A DNA stretch of 64,000 nucleotides from Neisseria sicca (GCF_017753665.1 NZ_CP072524.1:868001-932000), one strand, 5' to 3'. Shown: positions 33,128-41,914, numbered from the stretch's first letter. Notes: generated by a model not told the origin, from the sequence alone. Translations and numbers: made by a program.

Positions 33128-34021
33128 ATGCCGACACGCACCGTCCAACTCAACTACATTTCCGATATCCATCTGGAATGGCTGTTCGACAAACGCGGGC
33201 TGCTGCAAACCGATGTACTGGACGCAATCTACCGCCCCCTGTTCCGCTGCAATAAGCAGCCTGCAACGCAACACAATCTGTTGATGATTGCCGGCGATTT
33301 GACCGAGGCCAGGAAGTTCCACTATTTCGTGCCGTTTCTGGAAAGCGTGATTGCCGACAACGGCTTTGACCGAGTGTTTTATGTGATGGGCAACCACGAA
33401 TATTACGGCGATGCCCTACATAAGGCAGTCGGACGAATTCAGGTGGCTCTGGAGGGCAGCCCGATGCTGAAGGCGCACATGAGCATCCTGCATAATCAGT
33501 GTGCGATTCTCGACAACGGGCGCGTGCAGATTATTGGCGCACCGTTTTGGTATCAGGTGGCGCATGGGGACGAATATGCGGTGGCGCAAAGGTTGAGCGA
33601 TTACCGCTACATCAAGGTCAAACGTGGCAATCGTTACGCCAAGCTGTTGTACCGCGATGTGCTGGCGGCACATCATCAAAGCGTTTGCTTTATCGAAGAC
33701 ACGCTGCGTGCCAGCCCGTCCGGCGTGCAAAACATCTTGTTCACCCACCACCCGACCAGCCGCCTGTTCGGCGATGCCGACCTGGGCTACGGTACGGTAC
33801 TGCCTGCACAGTGGGCGGAGGATGCGGAAATCGGGCTACCTGAAAAGCTTGCAGCCTGCATTCACGGCCACGCCCACCAACACCTGCCCGTTTGTTATGC
33901 CAACGAATACGGCATTCCAACGGTGAGCAACACCATCGGCTATTATCAGGAAGAGTTTAAGCCCGACAGCCCGGCGGGACAGCAGCAAATCAAAGACGGG
34001 CTGCCGTTTTTGATGGTGTGA
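33128..34021 (+). CDS. Calcineurin-like metallophosphoesterase
   Basis: This 297-residue enzyme has a full set of metal ligands: NYISDIHLEW (D-x-H), MIAGDLTEA (GD), YVMGNHEYYGD (GNHE), ILFTHHPTS (H) and CIHGHAHQHLP (GHxH). It is divergent from the truncated gene at 32496-32978. A terminator follows 24 bases after the stop. The substrate cannot be inferred. Confidence 0.85.
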   Translation: MPTRTVQLNYISDIHLEWLFDKRGLLQTDVLDAIYRPLFRCNKQPATQHNLLMIAGDLTEARKFHYFVPFLESVIADNGFDRVFYVMGNHEYYGDALHKAVGRIQVALEGSPMLKAHMSILHNQCAILDNGRVQIIGAPFWYQVAHGDEYAVAQRLSDYRYIKVKRGNRYAKLLYRDVLAAHHQSVCFIEDTLRASPSGVQNILFTHHPTSRLFGDADLGYGTVLPAQWAEDAEIGLPEKLAACIHGHAHQHLPVCYANEYGIPTVSNTIGYYQEEFKPDSPAGQQQIKDGLPFLMV

Positions 34022-34044
34022 ACCAGGCAGCACATCAAAGCGAC

Positions 34045-34078
34045 AAGAGGGATAGTTTGCCATCCCTCTTTTTTTTCT
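34045..34078 (+). terminator. Rho-independent terminator
   Basis: AAGAGGGAT and ATCCCTCTT flank an 8-base loop, followed by six T. Confidence 0.85.
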
Positions 34079-34079
34079 G

Positions 34080-35025
34080 CATCATCAAATCAAAATCAAC
34101 CGTGTCATTGATACTTTCGGCTGCTGCCTGAAGGCTGAATGGAGCCGTTATTCTGCATGCTCAAAGATACCGATAGACGGAAATCTATCTATTCTATTGA
34201 TAATATTAAATAATCCATTGACTCATTGAATAAAAACAAATATTGCGGGTAATGAAAACAGTATCAACGACGGAAGCATCTACAACGGACCCAGGTACTC
34301 TCCGGTCTTTAGGGGAGTGCTGCCGGTCGTTGGTATGCATCATCACCTCTTGCTTAGGTTTTATCTTTCACTGAGTGAAAGAACCAGGTCCTTGCAATCA
34401 TCTTTCAGCCAAGCAAAGCTGTCTGCCTCAATACCCCTTTTGATTGCGGACTTGGTCTCGGCAATATGCCCATTGCCCATCGGTATGATTTTCTGCATCG
34501 ATGCAGATATGCTGTGAGCAAACCTTAAAGTGACTTTAACCCGGCATGCATCCCAGTCGTTGCCGGTGGTGGTACAGATATCGTTTGCACCGATGTGCGG
34601 ACCTGATTTTGTCAGCCACCGATAAACCAGGTCCGGATAACGCCAGCGATACCTACATCGGCGCACAGGATATTGGAACCCTGTCCGCTCAATCGGTGCT
34701 TGATTAGGCTCAACAGATGGGAAAGTGTGCCTGACCAGGTTCTCCGTTTAGTGAGTTTTACTAAGCTCTCGGGCATAAACCTCTTAAAAAAATATCAATT
34801 CATTGATATTTAATGTTATTTTTAGTTTATATTAAAAACCATGCTGCGCTCATCATTAACAGAACCTAGTTCCATTACATGAATACACTTGCGGCCATCG
34901 TACTTTTTATAGGGATAATCAGCTACGCCAATCCAAAATGACCTGTTATCCACTCAGTGAACCAGGGCTTTTCCAAGTTTCAAACCGCCATATGGTTTGC
35001 CGATATTCATCCTACTTTGAGAATG
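34080..35025. other. Island segment without a supportable gene
   Basis: Short frames occur on both strands (the longest is about 100 codons, minus strand 34361-34666) but none has a ribosome site, neighbour spacing or recognisable motif. A GCTGCCTGAAGG uptake-like sequence lies near 34125. It is probably a decayed prophage. Confidence 0.45.
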
Positions 35026-35030
35026 AGCTG

Positions 35031-35200
35031 AAAAAATTTTAGGGCTTTTTGCTGCTAATATAGTTGGTACCGATATAGGCAATAGATACGTACCTGACAT
35101 TGTTGCTTATCCCAACGGTAAATCACTCGCCCCGACGCAGTGTGGAACACAATCTGCCGTGGACAATGGATTAACTAAGCCGCTAAAAGGCGAACTTTAA
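35031..35200 (+). pseudogene. C-terminal fragment of an unknown, possibly phage, protein
   Basis: The frame reads FAANIVGTDIGNRYVPDIVA then YPNGKSLAPTQCGTQSAVDN and ends at 35200, with no start. Composition and sequence look coding. The next small gene begins 14 bases later with a good ribosome site, so it may once have been a longer structural gene upstream. Confidence 0.35.
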
Positions 35201-35214
35201 CTTTGGAGAAAAAA

Positions 35215-35316
35215 ATGCAAACAGAAAGCCGACTCAGGTTGCCTGAACTACCACATGGTTGGTTACGGTACTACGGCCACTTACTACAAGTCCTAATTAC
35301 TCATATGGAGGATTGA
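35215..35316 (+). CDS. Small peptide upstream of excisionase
   Basis: A 33-residue frame MQTESRLRLPELPHGWLRYY then GHLLQVLITHMED, with TTGGAGA 8 bases before its ATG. It overlaps the ribosome site of the excisionase gene, so it could be a leader for translational coupling. Function unknown. Confidence 0.4.
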   Translation: MQTESRLRLPELPHGWLRYYGHLLQVLITHMED

Positions 35317-35318
35317 AT

Positions 35319-35507
35319 ATGTTGAACCAAATCCAGTTAAAACGTTACGCCGAGTTGTCAGGCTATACAGAAAAGGCTTTAAGGGACAAAATCAGCACCG
35401 GCGTTTGGGTAGAGGGACTCCACTACTACCGTGCACCCGACCGCCACATCTTAATCAACGTAAAAGAGGTAGAAAAATGGCAACGAAACGAATGCCAACC
35501 GGCTTAG
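35319..35507 (+). CDS. Excisionase-like DNA-binding protein
   Basis: TGGAGG upstream fixes the ATG at 35319. The 62-residue product (RYAELSGYTEKALRDKISTG, VWVEGLHYYRAPDRHILINV) has the winged-helix layout of small excisionases/AlpA-type factors. It overlaps the integrase start by 31 bases, as is usual for xis-int pairs. It would direct excision of the island from ssrA. Confidence 0.75.
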   Translation: MLNQIQLKRYAELSGYTEKALRDKISTGVWVEGLHYYRAPDRHILINVKEVEKWQRNECQPA

Positions 35508-36724
35508 TTATTCGCGACCGTAGTATCAAAATATGGTTCATGTATCAGGGTAAACGATGTTGGGAAAGCCTGCCGCTTAAGCCCACCACCGCCAACATCC
35601 GGCACGCCACCAAACTCCGGGAAGAAATATCTACCCGAATCGCCATCGGCGTATTCGATTATGCCGAATTCTTCCCCAACTCCAAACGGGCGGAAAAAAC
35701 GGAGCGCAGCCCCACTTTCCGTGAGATGGCCGAAGCCTGGCTAGCCACCGTTAACCAGCTATCCCACTCCACCCTATCCCGCTATCGCGGCATGCTCAAC
35801 AGCCACGTCCTGCCCAAAATTGGCGACATACCGATAGACCGCATTCAATACAGTACCCTAGCCGGGCTGCTGGCTACCTTAGACTGTAGCGCAAAAACTC
35901 GCAACAACATCGCCACCGTTATTCGGCAGCCGTTTGTTCTTGCGCTCCGCGACGGTAGGATAAAAGACAACCCCGCCCAGCATCTGGCCAATGCCAAAGT
36001 GCAGAAAGAGCCGCCTGACCCGTTCACGCTCGAAGAAGCCGAAGCCATTCTAGGCTACCTGAAAAATGAACCTGTGTTTCACAATTACTTCGAGCTGGCC
36101 TTTTTTAGCGGTATGCGTACCAGCGAGCTCATCGCTCTCACTTGGCAGGACATCGACTTCCAGAGGCAGTGCGTGCGCGTGAACAAAGCATCCGTGGCTG
36201 GCAAGCTGAAAAGCACCAAAACCCACAGCTATCGAGACATCGAGCTCAATAGCCGCGCCTTGGAAGCTTTACGTAGGCAATGGCAAAGAACAGGACTCGC
36301 AAGCGGATACGTTTTCATCAATCCGAAAACTGGCAGCCCATTTGAGAACGACAAAGTGCCGTGGAGACCTTGGCAGCACGCCATAAAAATAGCGGGGGTA
36401 AGGTACAGGAAACCCTACAACACCCGCCATACATTTGCTACACTCAACCTCATGGCCGGAGCCAACCCCATGTGGGTAGCCCGTCAGATGGGACACAGCA
36501 CTATGAAAATGCTACTTGAAAACTATTCCCGCTGGATTGACTTGGCCGACAAGCAGCGTGAAAAGTCCAAAATCGAGCAGCTTTTTGGTGGGAAATGTGC
36601 CAATGGTGTGCCAAAAAACACAGAAATGGAGATAAGTACAGGATACTTATCGGATATCTTGGTGGAGGCGGGGGGAATTGAACCCCCGTCCGAAAGTCCT
36701 CTACAGAGCGTTCTACATACTTAG
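35477..36724 (+). CDS. Tyrosine-family site-specific integrase
   Basis: The 415-residue enzyme starts at 35477 (MATKRMPTGLVIRDRSIKIW). It has an N-terminal AP2-like arm-binding part, a SAM-like core-binding domain (FREMAEAWLATVNQLSHSTL) and a catalytic domain with GMRTSELIALTWQDID (Arg), YNTRHTFATLNLMAGA (H-x-x-R-like RH), GHSTMKM and a final Tyr in LLENYSRWI. The last 20 or so codons lie in the 3' end of ssrA read antisense (LVEAGGIEPPSESPL), so integration itself supplies the stop. An AGGCTACCTGAAA uptake sequence occurs at 36053-36065. Confidence 0.9.
   Translation: MATKRMPTGLVIRDRSIKIWFMYQGKRCWESLPLKPTTANIRHATKLREEISTRIAIGVFDYAEFFPNSKRAEKTERSPTFREMAEAWLATVNQLSHSTLSRYRGMLNSHVLPKIGDIPIDRIQYSTLAGLLATLDCSAKTRNNIATVIRQPFVLALRDGRIKDNPAQHLANAKVQKEPPDPFTLEEAEAILGYLKNEPVFHNYFELAFFSGMRTSELIALTWQDIDFQRQCVRVNKASVAGKLKSTKTHSYRDIELNSRALEALRRQWQRTGLASGYVFINPKTGSPFENDKVPWRPWQHAIKIAGVRYRKPYNTRHTFATLNLMAGANPMWVARQMGHSTMKMLLENYSRWIDLADKQREKSKIEQLFGGKCANGVPKNTEMEISTGYLSDILVEAGGIEPPSESPLQSVLHT
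36660..36690. other. Probable island attachment site (attR) in the ssrA 3' end
   Basis: The integrase gene points into and ends within the tmRNA 3' end, a classical target of tyrosine integrases. The second copy of the repeat was not found by eye in this window, so the far end of the island may be degraded or replaced. Confidence 0.55.
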
Positions 36725-37022
36725 TCGTGTCTATTTAAAATCTCGTTCCTATCATGCCGACCGACAGGCCTTCTAGGAACCAGTTACCTTAAATCTTATT
36801 TCCCGCCAAGTAACCCGGCGGAAAACCAGTCAATGTAGAATGACGTTGCGGTAGCTAGCGCTACACAGCCCATTGACCAACTGCTGCAACGGCAGGCCTT
36901 AAGCGGCCAGTGCGTAAGTTTCGTCGTTTGCGACTATTTAGATTCAGTGTTTTACGGGAAATCTGAGACCCCGGTATGCCCGCATCTGCTTTGCAACCCC
37001 CGTCGAAACCAAGATCGCCCCC
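36660..37022 (-). ncRNA. ssrA: Transfer-messenger RNA (tmRNA)
   Basis: The minus-strand RNA starts GGGGGCGATCTTGG and ends GGTTCAATTCCCCCCGCC-TCCACCA, a tRNA-Ala-like acceptor and T arm. The tag frame GCAAACGACGAAACTTACGC followed by ACTGGCCGCTTAA encodes ANDETYALAA, a standard proteobacterial proteolysis tag. It rescues stalled ribosomes with SmpB. Its 3' end is the attachment site of the neighbouring island; the RNA remains complete. Confidence 0.95.
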
Positions 37023-37082
37023 AGATGGGAAGCGTTAATTATACGCATATCAGGCTGTTTTGCCAAGCAGAACGGGCATAAC

Positions 37083-37125
37083 AAAGGTCGTCTGAACACG
37101 CAAATCATGCTTTCAGACGACCTTT
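37083..37125. terminator. DUS inverted repeat between ssrA and alaA
   Basis: AAAGGTCGTCTGAA and TTTCAGACGACCTTT flank a 14-base loop 13 bases after the alaA stop; this is the first home-dialect DUS right of the island. Confidence 0.7.
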
Positions 37126-37137
37126 CGTCTTATTCGA

Positions 37138-38352
37138 TTATTGCCGGTAAGTCTGCAAGAAGCGTTCGAGTTTGCCCATGGCTTCTTCGATTTGGTGGGT
37201 GTACGGCAGGGTAACGATGCGGAAATGGTCGGGGCGTATCCAGTTGAACCCGGTTCCTTGGACGAACAAGACTTTTTCGCGCACAAGCAGGTCGTAGATG
37301 AATTTCATGTCGTCATGAATGCCGTACATTTCGGTATCGATTTTCGGGAACATATACATCGCGCCCATCGGTTTGACGCAGGAAAGTCCGGGAATTTGGT
37401 TAATCAGTTCCCACGCTTTATTGCGTTGCTCCAACAGGCGGCCGCCGGGCAGGATGAATTCGTTGATGCTTTGATAGCCGCCCAAAGCGGTTTGGATGGC
37501 GTGTTGCATGGGCGTGTTGGCACACAGGCGCATGGAGGCGAGCATATCGAGACCTTCAATATAGCCTTTGGCATGTTCTTTCGGGCCGTTGAGCACCATC
37601 CAGCCTTGGCGGAATCCGGCAACACGGTAGGCTTTGGAGAGGCCGTTGAAGGTGATGGTTAACAGGTCGGGCGCGAGCGCGGCGATGTGGTGGTGTACCG
37701 CGCCATCGTAGAGGATTTTGTCGTAGATTTCGTCGGCGAAGATGATCAGACCGTGTTTGCGCGCCAACTCGGCGATTTCGAGCAGGATTTCTTTGCTGTA
37801 TACCGCGCCGGTGGGGTTGTTGGGGTTGATGACGACGATGGCTTTGGTTTTAGGCGTGATTTTGGCTTCCATATCGGCAAGGTTGGGAAACCAGTCGTTT
37901 TCTTCGTCACACAAATAATGGCGCACCGTACCGCCCGCCAAAGTGGCGGCTGCCGTCCACAGCGGATAATCGGGCGCGGGAATCAGGATTTCGTCGCCGT
38001 CGTTCAAAAGCGCCTGCATGGACATGGTAATCAGTTCGGACACGCCGTTGCCGATATAAACGTCGTTTACCGTGATGTCGCGCAGGCCTTTGGTTTGGTA
38101 ATAGTGAACGATGGCCTTGCGGGCGGAATACAGCCCCTTTGAATCGCAATAGCCCTGCGCGGTCGGCAGGTTGCGGATCACGTCCACCAAGATTTCATCG
38201 GGCGCTTCAAAGCCGAACGGCGCAGGGTTGCCGATATTGAGCTTGAGGATTTTATGACCTTCTTCTTCGAGTTGCAGGGCTTTTTTGTGTACCGGGCCGC
38301 GGATGTCGTAGCAAACGTGGTCCAGCTTAGACGATTTGGGAAATTTCTCCAT
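37138..38352 (-). CDS. alaA: Glutamate-pyruvate aminotransferase AlaA
   Basis: The 404-residue fold-type I PLP enzyme starts MEKFPKSSKLDHVCYDIRGP, the typical AlaA/YfbQ beginning. The substrate-binding LNIGNPAPFGF, VVINPNNPTGAVYS and the PLP lysine in TFNGLSKAYRVAGFRQGW are visible, as is the C-terminal FRIVTLPY. It makes alanine from pyruvate and glutamate in the cytosol. It is a single gene with its own terminator. Confidence 0.9.
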   Translation of the reverse strand: MEKFPKSSKLDHVCYDIRGPVHKKALQLEEEGHKILKLNIGNPAPFGFEAPDEILVDVIRNLPTAQGYCDSKGLYSARKAIVHYYQTKGLRDITVNDVYIGNGVSELITMSMQALLNDGDEILIPAPDYPLWTAAATLAGGTVRHYLCDEENDWFPNLADMEAKITPKTKAIVVINPNNPTGAVYSKEILLEIAELARKHGLIIFADEIYDKILYDGAVHHHIAALAPDLLTITFNGLSKAYRVAGFRQGWMVLNGPKEHAKGYIEGLDMLASMRLCANTPMQHAIQTALGGYQSINEFILPGGRLLEQRNKAWELINQIPGLSCVKPMGAMYMFPKIDTEMYGIHDDMKFIYDLLVREKVLFVQGTGFNWIRPDHFRIVTLPYTHQIEEAMGKLERFLQTYRQ

Positions 38353-38438
38353 GATGTGTGTTCCGTAAAATTGTTAACAATGGGGGTAAATGTACTCCGT
38401 TTACAGGCGGAAAGAAAGTATTTTATGCAACTGAGAAT

Positions 38439-38476
38439 AGGTCGTCTGAAACCGCATTTCAAATTTCAGACGACCT
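38439..38476. terminator. DUS inverted repeat
   Basis: AGGTCGTCTGAAA and TTTCAGACGACCT flank a 12-base loop between the divergent alaA and methyltransferase genes. Confidence 0.6.
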
Positions 38477-38560
38477 TTGTTACAACCCTATTCCGCTTTC
38501 AATACATACTTCCCGAAATATAGTAAACTTGCCGTCAGTTTTCCCTTCCTCCTTCCTATC

Positions 38561-39679
38561 ATGTTTCCCATTATCCCCACCGACCGCGCCGCTGCCGAAT
38601 GGCGCAACGAAAGCACGCAAAAGCCGCCCAAGCAGGCGGTTTATGTGCATGAAAGCAATGCCGCCGATATTCTGAAAAACGCCCACGCCCACACGGCAAC
38701 CGTTTGGACGGGCGATTTCCACAACGCCAAGCAAGTGTTGGCAGCGATGAAAAAGCGCGTCCGCAGGTCGTCTGAAAAAACAAAAAACGCGTCTGCCGAT
38801 ATTCAGACGACCTTCCACGCCCACCGCATGAAGCAGGCGCAGCAAAGCCGCGTGTTAAATATGCTTGCCGTCGAAATCGGCGCCGGTTTTCAGTTAAACA
38901 ACCCGCGCGCGCCCGACGTCCGCTCCGCCCTCGCCGATGTGTACGCTGAGCCGAATGACGCGCCGTTTTTGCTGCCGCTCAACCAGCTTTTGGGCTTTAT
39001 CGGCGCGCACGAATGGCACAAAAAAGGCATAGACATTCCGCAGCTTGACGGCAAAATCCACGTCCCCTTCGGCGTGTTCTCGCCCCTGCGCGGCGAATAT
39101 TTGGACTTAATCGCCCAAGCGCCGTTGAATCCCCATATTCAGACGGCCTTCGACATCGGCACAGGTTCCGGCGTTATCGCCGCCATCCTTGCCAAACGCG
39201 GCATTCCTGAAATCACCGCCACCGACACCAACCCCAAAGCCATCGCCTGCGCAACCGCCAACCTCGCCCGCTTGGGGCTGGACAAACAAGTCGCCGTCCA
39301 AGCCATTGATTTGTTTCCTGAAGGGTGCGCCGACCTGATCGTCTGCAACCCGCCGTGGCTGCCCGCCAAACCGACTTCCGCCGTCGAAACCGCCCTCTAC
39401 GATCCCGACAACGCCATGCTGACCGCCTTCTTAAACGGCGTGCGGCAACATTTAAACCCGCAAGGCGAAGCGTGGTTAATCATTTCCGATTTGGCAGAAC
39501 ATCTGCACCTGCGCGACCGAGATTTTCTAGAACAATGTTTTCAGACGACCTCTTTAGAAGTGGTCGATATTCTGAAAACCAAACCGCGCCACCGCAAAGC
39601 CGCCGACGAATCCGACCCGCTCGCCTTCGCCCGCAATCAAGAAACCACATACCTCTATCGTTTGAAAACAAAGTCCTGA
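38561..39679 (+). CDS. Class I SAM-dependent methyltransferase
   Basis: The ATG at 38561 begins MFPIIPTDRAAAEWRNESTQ, 372 residues. The C-terminal half has the SAM motif FDIGTGSGVIAAIL, ITATDTNPKAIACA and the catalytic-type IVCNPPWLP, as in N-modifying HemK/RlmF-like enzymes. The substrate is unknown. Residues about 71-87 (RSSEKTKNASADIQTTF) are encoded by a DUS and its inverted copy, an insertion tolerated inside the coding region. Another DUS lies near 39540. Confidence 0.75.
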   Translation: MFPIIPTDRAAAEWRNESTQKPPKQAVYVHESNAADILKNAHAHTATVWTGDFHNAKQVLAAMKKRVRRSSEKTKNASADIQTTFHAHRMKQAQQSRVLNMLAVEIGAGFQLNNPRAPDVRSALADVYAEPNDAPFLLPLNQLLGFIGAHEWHKKGIDIPQLDGKIHVPFGVFSPLRGEYLDLIAQAPLNPHIQTAFDIGTGSGVIAAILAKRGIPEITATDTNPKAIACATANLARLGLDKQVAVQAIDLFPEGCADLIVCNPPWLPAKPTSAVETALYDPDNAMLTAFLNGVRQHLNPQGEAWLIISDLAEHLHLRDRDFLEQCFQTTSLEVVDILKTKPRHRKAADESDPLAFARNQETTYLYRLKTKS

Positions 39680-39719
39680 TATACAATCAGGTCGTCTGAA
39701 ACCCACACCCGCCATTCCC

Positions 39720-40403
39720 ATGCAACTGATCAAATACCTCCAATCCCAAGGCATAGGCAGCCGCAAACAATGCCAGTGGCTGATTCAAAATGATTGTGTC
39801 GAAATCAACGATACGGTCTGCAACGATACCAAAGCCGACATCGATCCCGCCGAAGTCCAAACGATGCGTATAGACGGCGAAGACATCGTCGTCGTCCCCA
39901 TGCCCTATTTTTATATCCTGCTCAACAAGCCTGCCGATTACGAAACCTCGCACAAACCGCAGCAATACCCCAGCGTTTTCAGCCTTTTTCCCGGTCATAT
40001 GCGCAACATCGATATGCAGGCGGTCGGCAGACTGGATGCCGATACGACGGGCGTTTTGCTGATTACCAACGACGGGCAGTTCAACCACCGCGTTACCTCG
40101 CCGAAACACAAAGTACCCAAAATCTACCGCGTTACTCTGAAACATCCTGCCGATGACAGCCTGTGTGAAACGCTGAAAAACGGTGTCCTGCTGCACGATG
40201 ACAACGAAACCGTCCGCGCCGCCGAAGCCGTTTTGGAAAACCCGACCACCCTGCTGATGACCATTACCGAAGGCAAATATCATCAAGTCAAACGCATGGT
40301 CGCCGCCGCCGGCAATCGCGTCGAACATCTCCATCGGGACGAATTCAACGGACGAACGGTAGAAAATTTAGCCTCAGGGGAGTGGAAATTCATCACAGTT
40401 TGA
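39720..40403 (+). CDS. rsuA: 16S rRNA pseudouridine(516) synthase
   Basis: The 227-residue enzyme has an N-terminal S4 RNA-binding domain (LIKYLQSQGIGSRKQCQWLI), YILLNKPADYETSHKPQQYP and the catalytic block AVGRLDADTTGVLLITNDG with its Asp. It ends with YHQVKRMVAAAGNRVEHLHR. Order and length fit RsuA, which modifies U516 of 16S rRNA. A DUS lies just before the start. Confidence 0.85.
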   Translation: MQLIKYLQSQGIGSRKQCQWLIQNDCVEINDTVCNDTKADIDPAEVQTMRIDGEDIVVVPMPYFYILLNKPADYETSHKPQQYPSVFSLFPGHMRNIDMQAVGRLDADTTGVLLITNDGQFNHRVTSPKHKVPKIYRVTLKHPADDSLCETLKNGVLLHDDNETVRAAEAVLENPTTLLMTITEGKYHQVKRMVAAAGNRVEHLHRDEFNGRTVENLASGEWKFITV

Positions 40404-40499
40404 AAATTTAAAAGTTTTTTCAAAAAAATTTAACCATTATGATTTTTTTATTTGTTTAAAAACATTATGATATGATTGTTAAGATGATATTAACCAAAC

Positions 40500-40531
40500 T
40501 TAACGCCATCATTCGTGAACTATTATATAAT
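40500..40531 (+). promoter_or_regulatory. Promoter of candidate sRNA
   Basis: A perfect TATAAT (40526-40531) lies in a stretch without genes; a weak TTAACG at 40500-40505 is 20 bases upstream. Transcription would start near 40538. Confidence 0.45.
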
Positions 40532-40537
40532 TCGCGT

Positions 40538-40644
40538 GTCTGAGTAACACTTGCTTCGAGAGAAGTGAGTAAGTGAGTAAGACGTTTTCCCCGTAATGTG
40601 TTTGGCCATCTATACTTTTCCCCTTAGTATAGATGGTTTTTTTT
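40538..40644 (+). ncRNA. Candidate small RNA of about 105 nt
   Basis: Between a TATAAT box and a strong terminator lies non-coding sequence: TGAGTAACACTTGCTTCGAG, then repeated GTGAGTAA units and a CGTTTTCCCCGTAATG stretch. This layout (box, about 70 bases, intrinsic terminator, no open frame) is what a trans-acting sRNA looks like. It might correspond to one of the known neisserial sRNAs, but I cannot match it from memory. Confidence 0.5.
40605..40644 (+). terminator. Rho-independent terminator
   Basis: CCATCTATAC and GTATAGATGG form a perfect 10-bp stem with an 11-base loop, followed by eight T. Confidence 0.9.
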
Positions 40645-40899
40645 ATCTGCGATTCTCTCAGCCCTTCCTACCGTATAGCTCCCTTCCCTTAATCAGGCAA
40701 ATAGAGTGGACTGGTAAAACAAATTATTTTATTCACAGACCGATGCCGAATGCCTGTTTCCTTAGCTGGATATAGTTCCGGGTAACGGTTAAGCGAGACT
40801 GGCCATAAAGCAGCGAAAGCAGAGAAAAATTTACAAGACATGGAAAGAAACTTGGATAATGCCGCAACCGTTTCCTAAAACCAATATAAGGAGATAACA

Positions 40900-41835
40900 A
40901 TGGGGCACAATATGATGACCACTCAAAAATGGTATGAGCATATTACTAATGTAATCATAGGCAATACTGCTAATTTCAATAACGGTTGCCTTGACTCTAT
41001 AGATTATGTAGATGAAAAAAAAGGCGTTCCGCTTGCAGCTATGCAACATATTTTCATGGACGTTAGAGCTGCAGCTTCCCATGCCTATCTATTTGAACAT
41101 GATCTTAAGAAATTCAAGCAATATGCTTATGTTGCAGGAAAGCTGGGAGTTTTGCTGAGTGTAAATTCTACAGACCCTGAACCCTTCTTCTTTCCCTGCG
41201 ATATGCTCAACATTCAAAATCCGATGTTTCTGATGCTGATGAGCGACAGCCCGCAGCTGCTTGAGTTTCTGGTGCGCAATATCGACAACATCGCCAACGA
41301 TACAGAAGTCTTCGTAAACCGCTACGACCTCAACCGTCATATGATTTACAATACTCTGCTGATGGTGGAGGGTAAGCAGCTTGAGCGGCTGAAACAACGT
41401 AGCGAGAAAGTCTTGGCGCACCCCACCCCTAGCAAATGGCTGCAAAAGCGGTTGTACGATTACCGCTTCTTCCTCGCTTTCGCCGAACAGGATGCAGAGG
41501 CGATGAAAGCTGCCTTAGAGCCGCTTTTCGATAAAAAAACCGCGCGTATGGCTGCCAAAGAAACATTGTCCTATTTCGATTTCTACCTGCAGCCGCAAAT
41601 CGTTATCTACGCCAAAATTGCATCCATGCACGGTTTCGATTTAGGCATAGACCACGAAATCGGGCCGAGGGATTTGATTGTTTACGATCCGCTGCCGGCA
41701 GACGAATACCAAGACATCTTCGATTTTATGAAACAGTATGACTTGTCTTACCCGTATGAATATCTGCAGGATTGGATAGATTACTATACGTTCAAAACCG
41801 ATAAGCTGGTATTTGGTAACGCGAAGCGAGAGTGA
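40900..41835 (+). CDS. Imm49-like immunity protein (orphan)
   Basis: An AAGGAG site precedes the ATG of a 311-residue helical protein (QKWYEHITNVIIGNTANF, AASHAYLFEHDLKKFKQYAY, PLPADEYQDIFDFMKQYDLS). Length and pattern recall the Imm49 family, which protects against polymorphic toxins. No toxin or Rhs sequence is adjacent, so it is an orphan immunity gene in the core region. The first 150 bases are AT-richer than the rest. Confidence 0.6.
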   Translation: MGHNMMTTQKWYEHITNVIIGNTANFNNGCLDSIDYVDEKKGVPLAAMQHIFMDVRAAASHAYLFEHDLKKFKQYAYVAGKLGVLLSVNSTDPEPFFFPCDMLNIQNPMFLMLMSDSPQLLEFLVRNIDNIANDTEVFVNRYDLNRHMIYNTLLMVEGKQLERLKQRSEKVLAHPTPSKWLQKRLYDYRFFLAFAEQDAEAMKAALEPLFDKKTARMAAKETLSYFDFYLQPQIVIYAKIASMHGFDLGIDHEIGPRDLIVYDPLPADEYQDIFDFMKQYDLSYPYEYLQDWIDYYTFKTDKLVFGNAKRE

Positions 41836-41914
41836 GCCGGAAACCTCTGAGCGCCTGTTTTATAGATTTCAGTTTTGCGAAGTACTTATTCAACCCTACA
41901 AACAGGAGGTCATC

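Noticed and set aside
34361..34666. A 101-codon minus-strand frame
   Set aside because: No ribosome site, no recognisable motif, and another frame of similar length lies opposite; the region looks decayed.
36661..36724. A conserved C-terminal motif LVEAGGIEPPSE of the integrase
   Set aside because: This is the antisense translation of the tmRNA 3' end, a well-known artefact in databases, not a protein domain.
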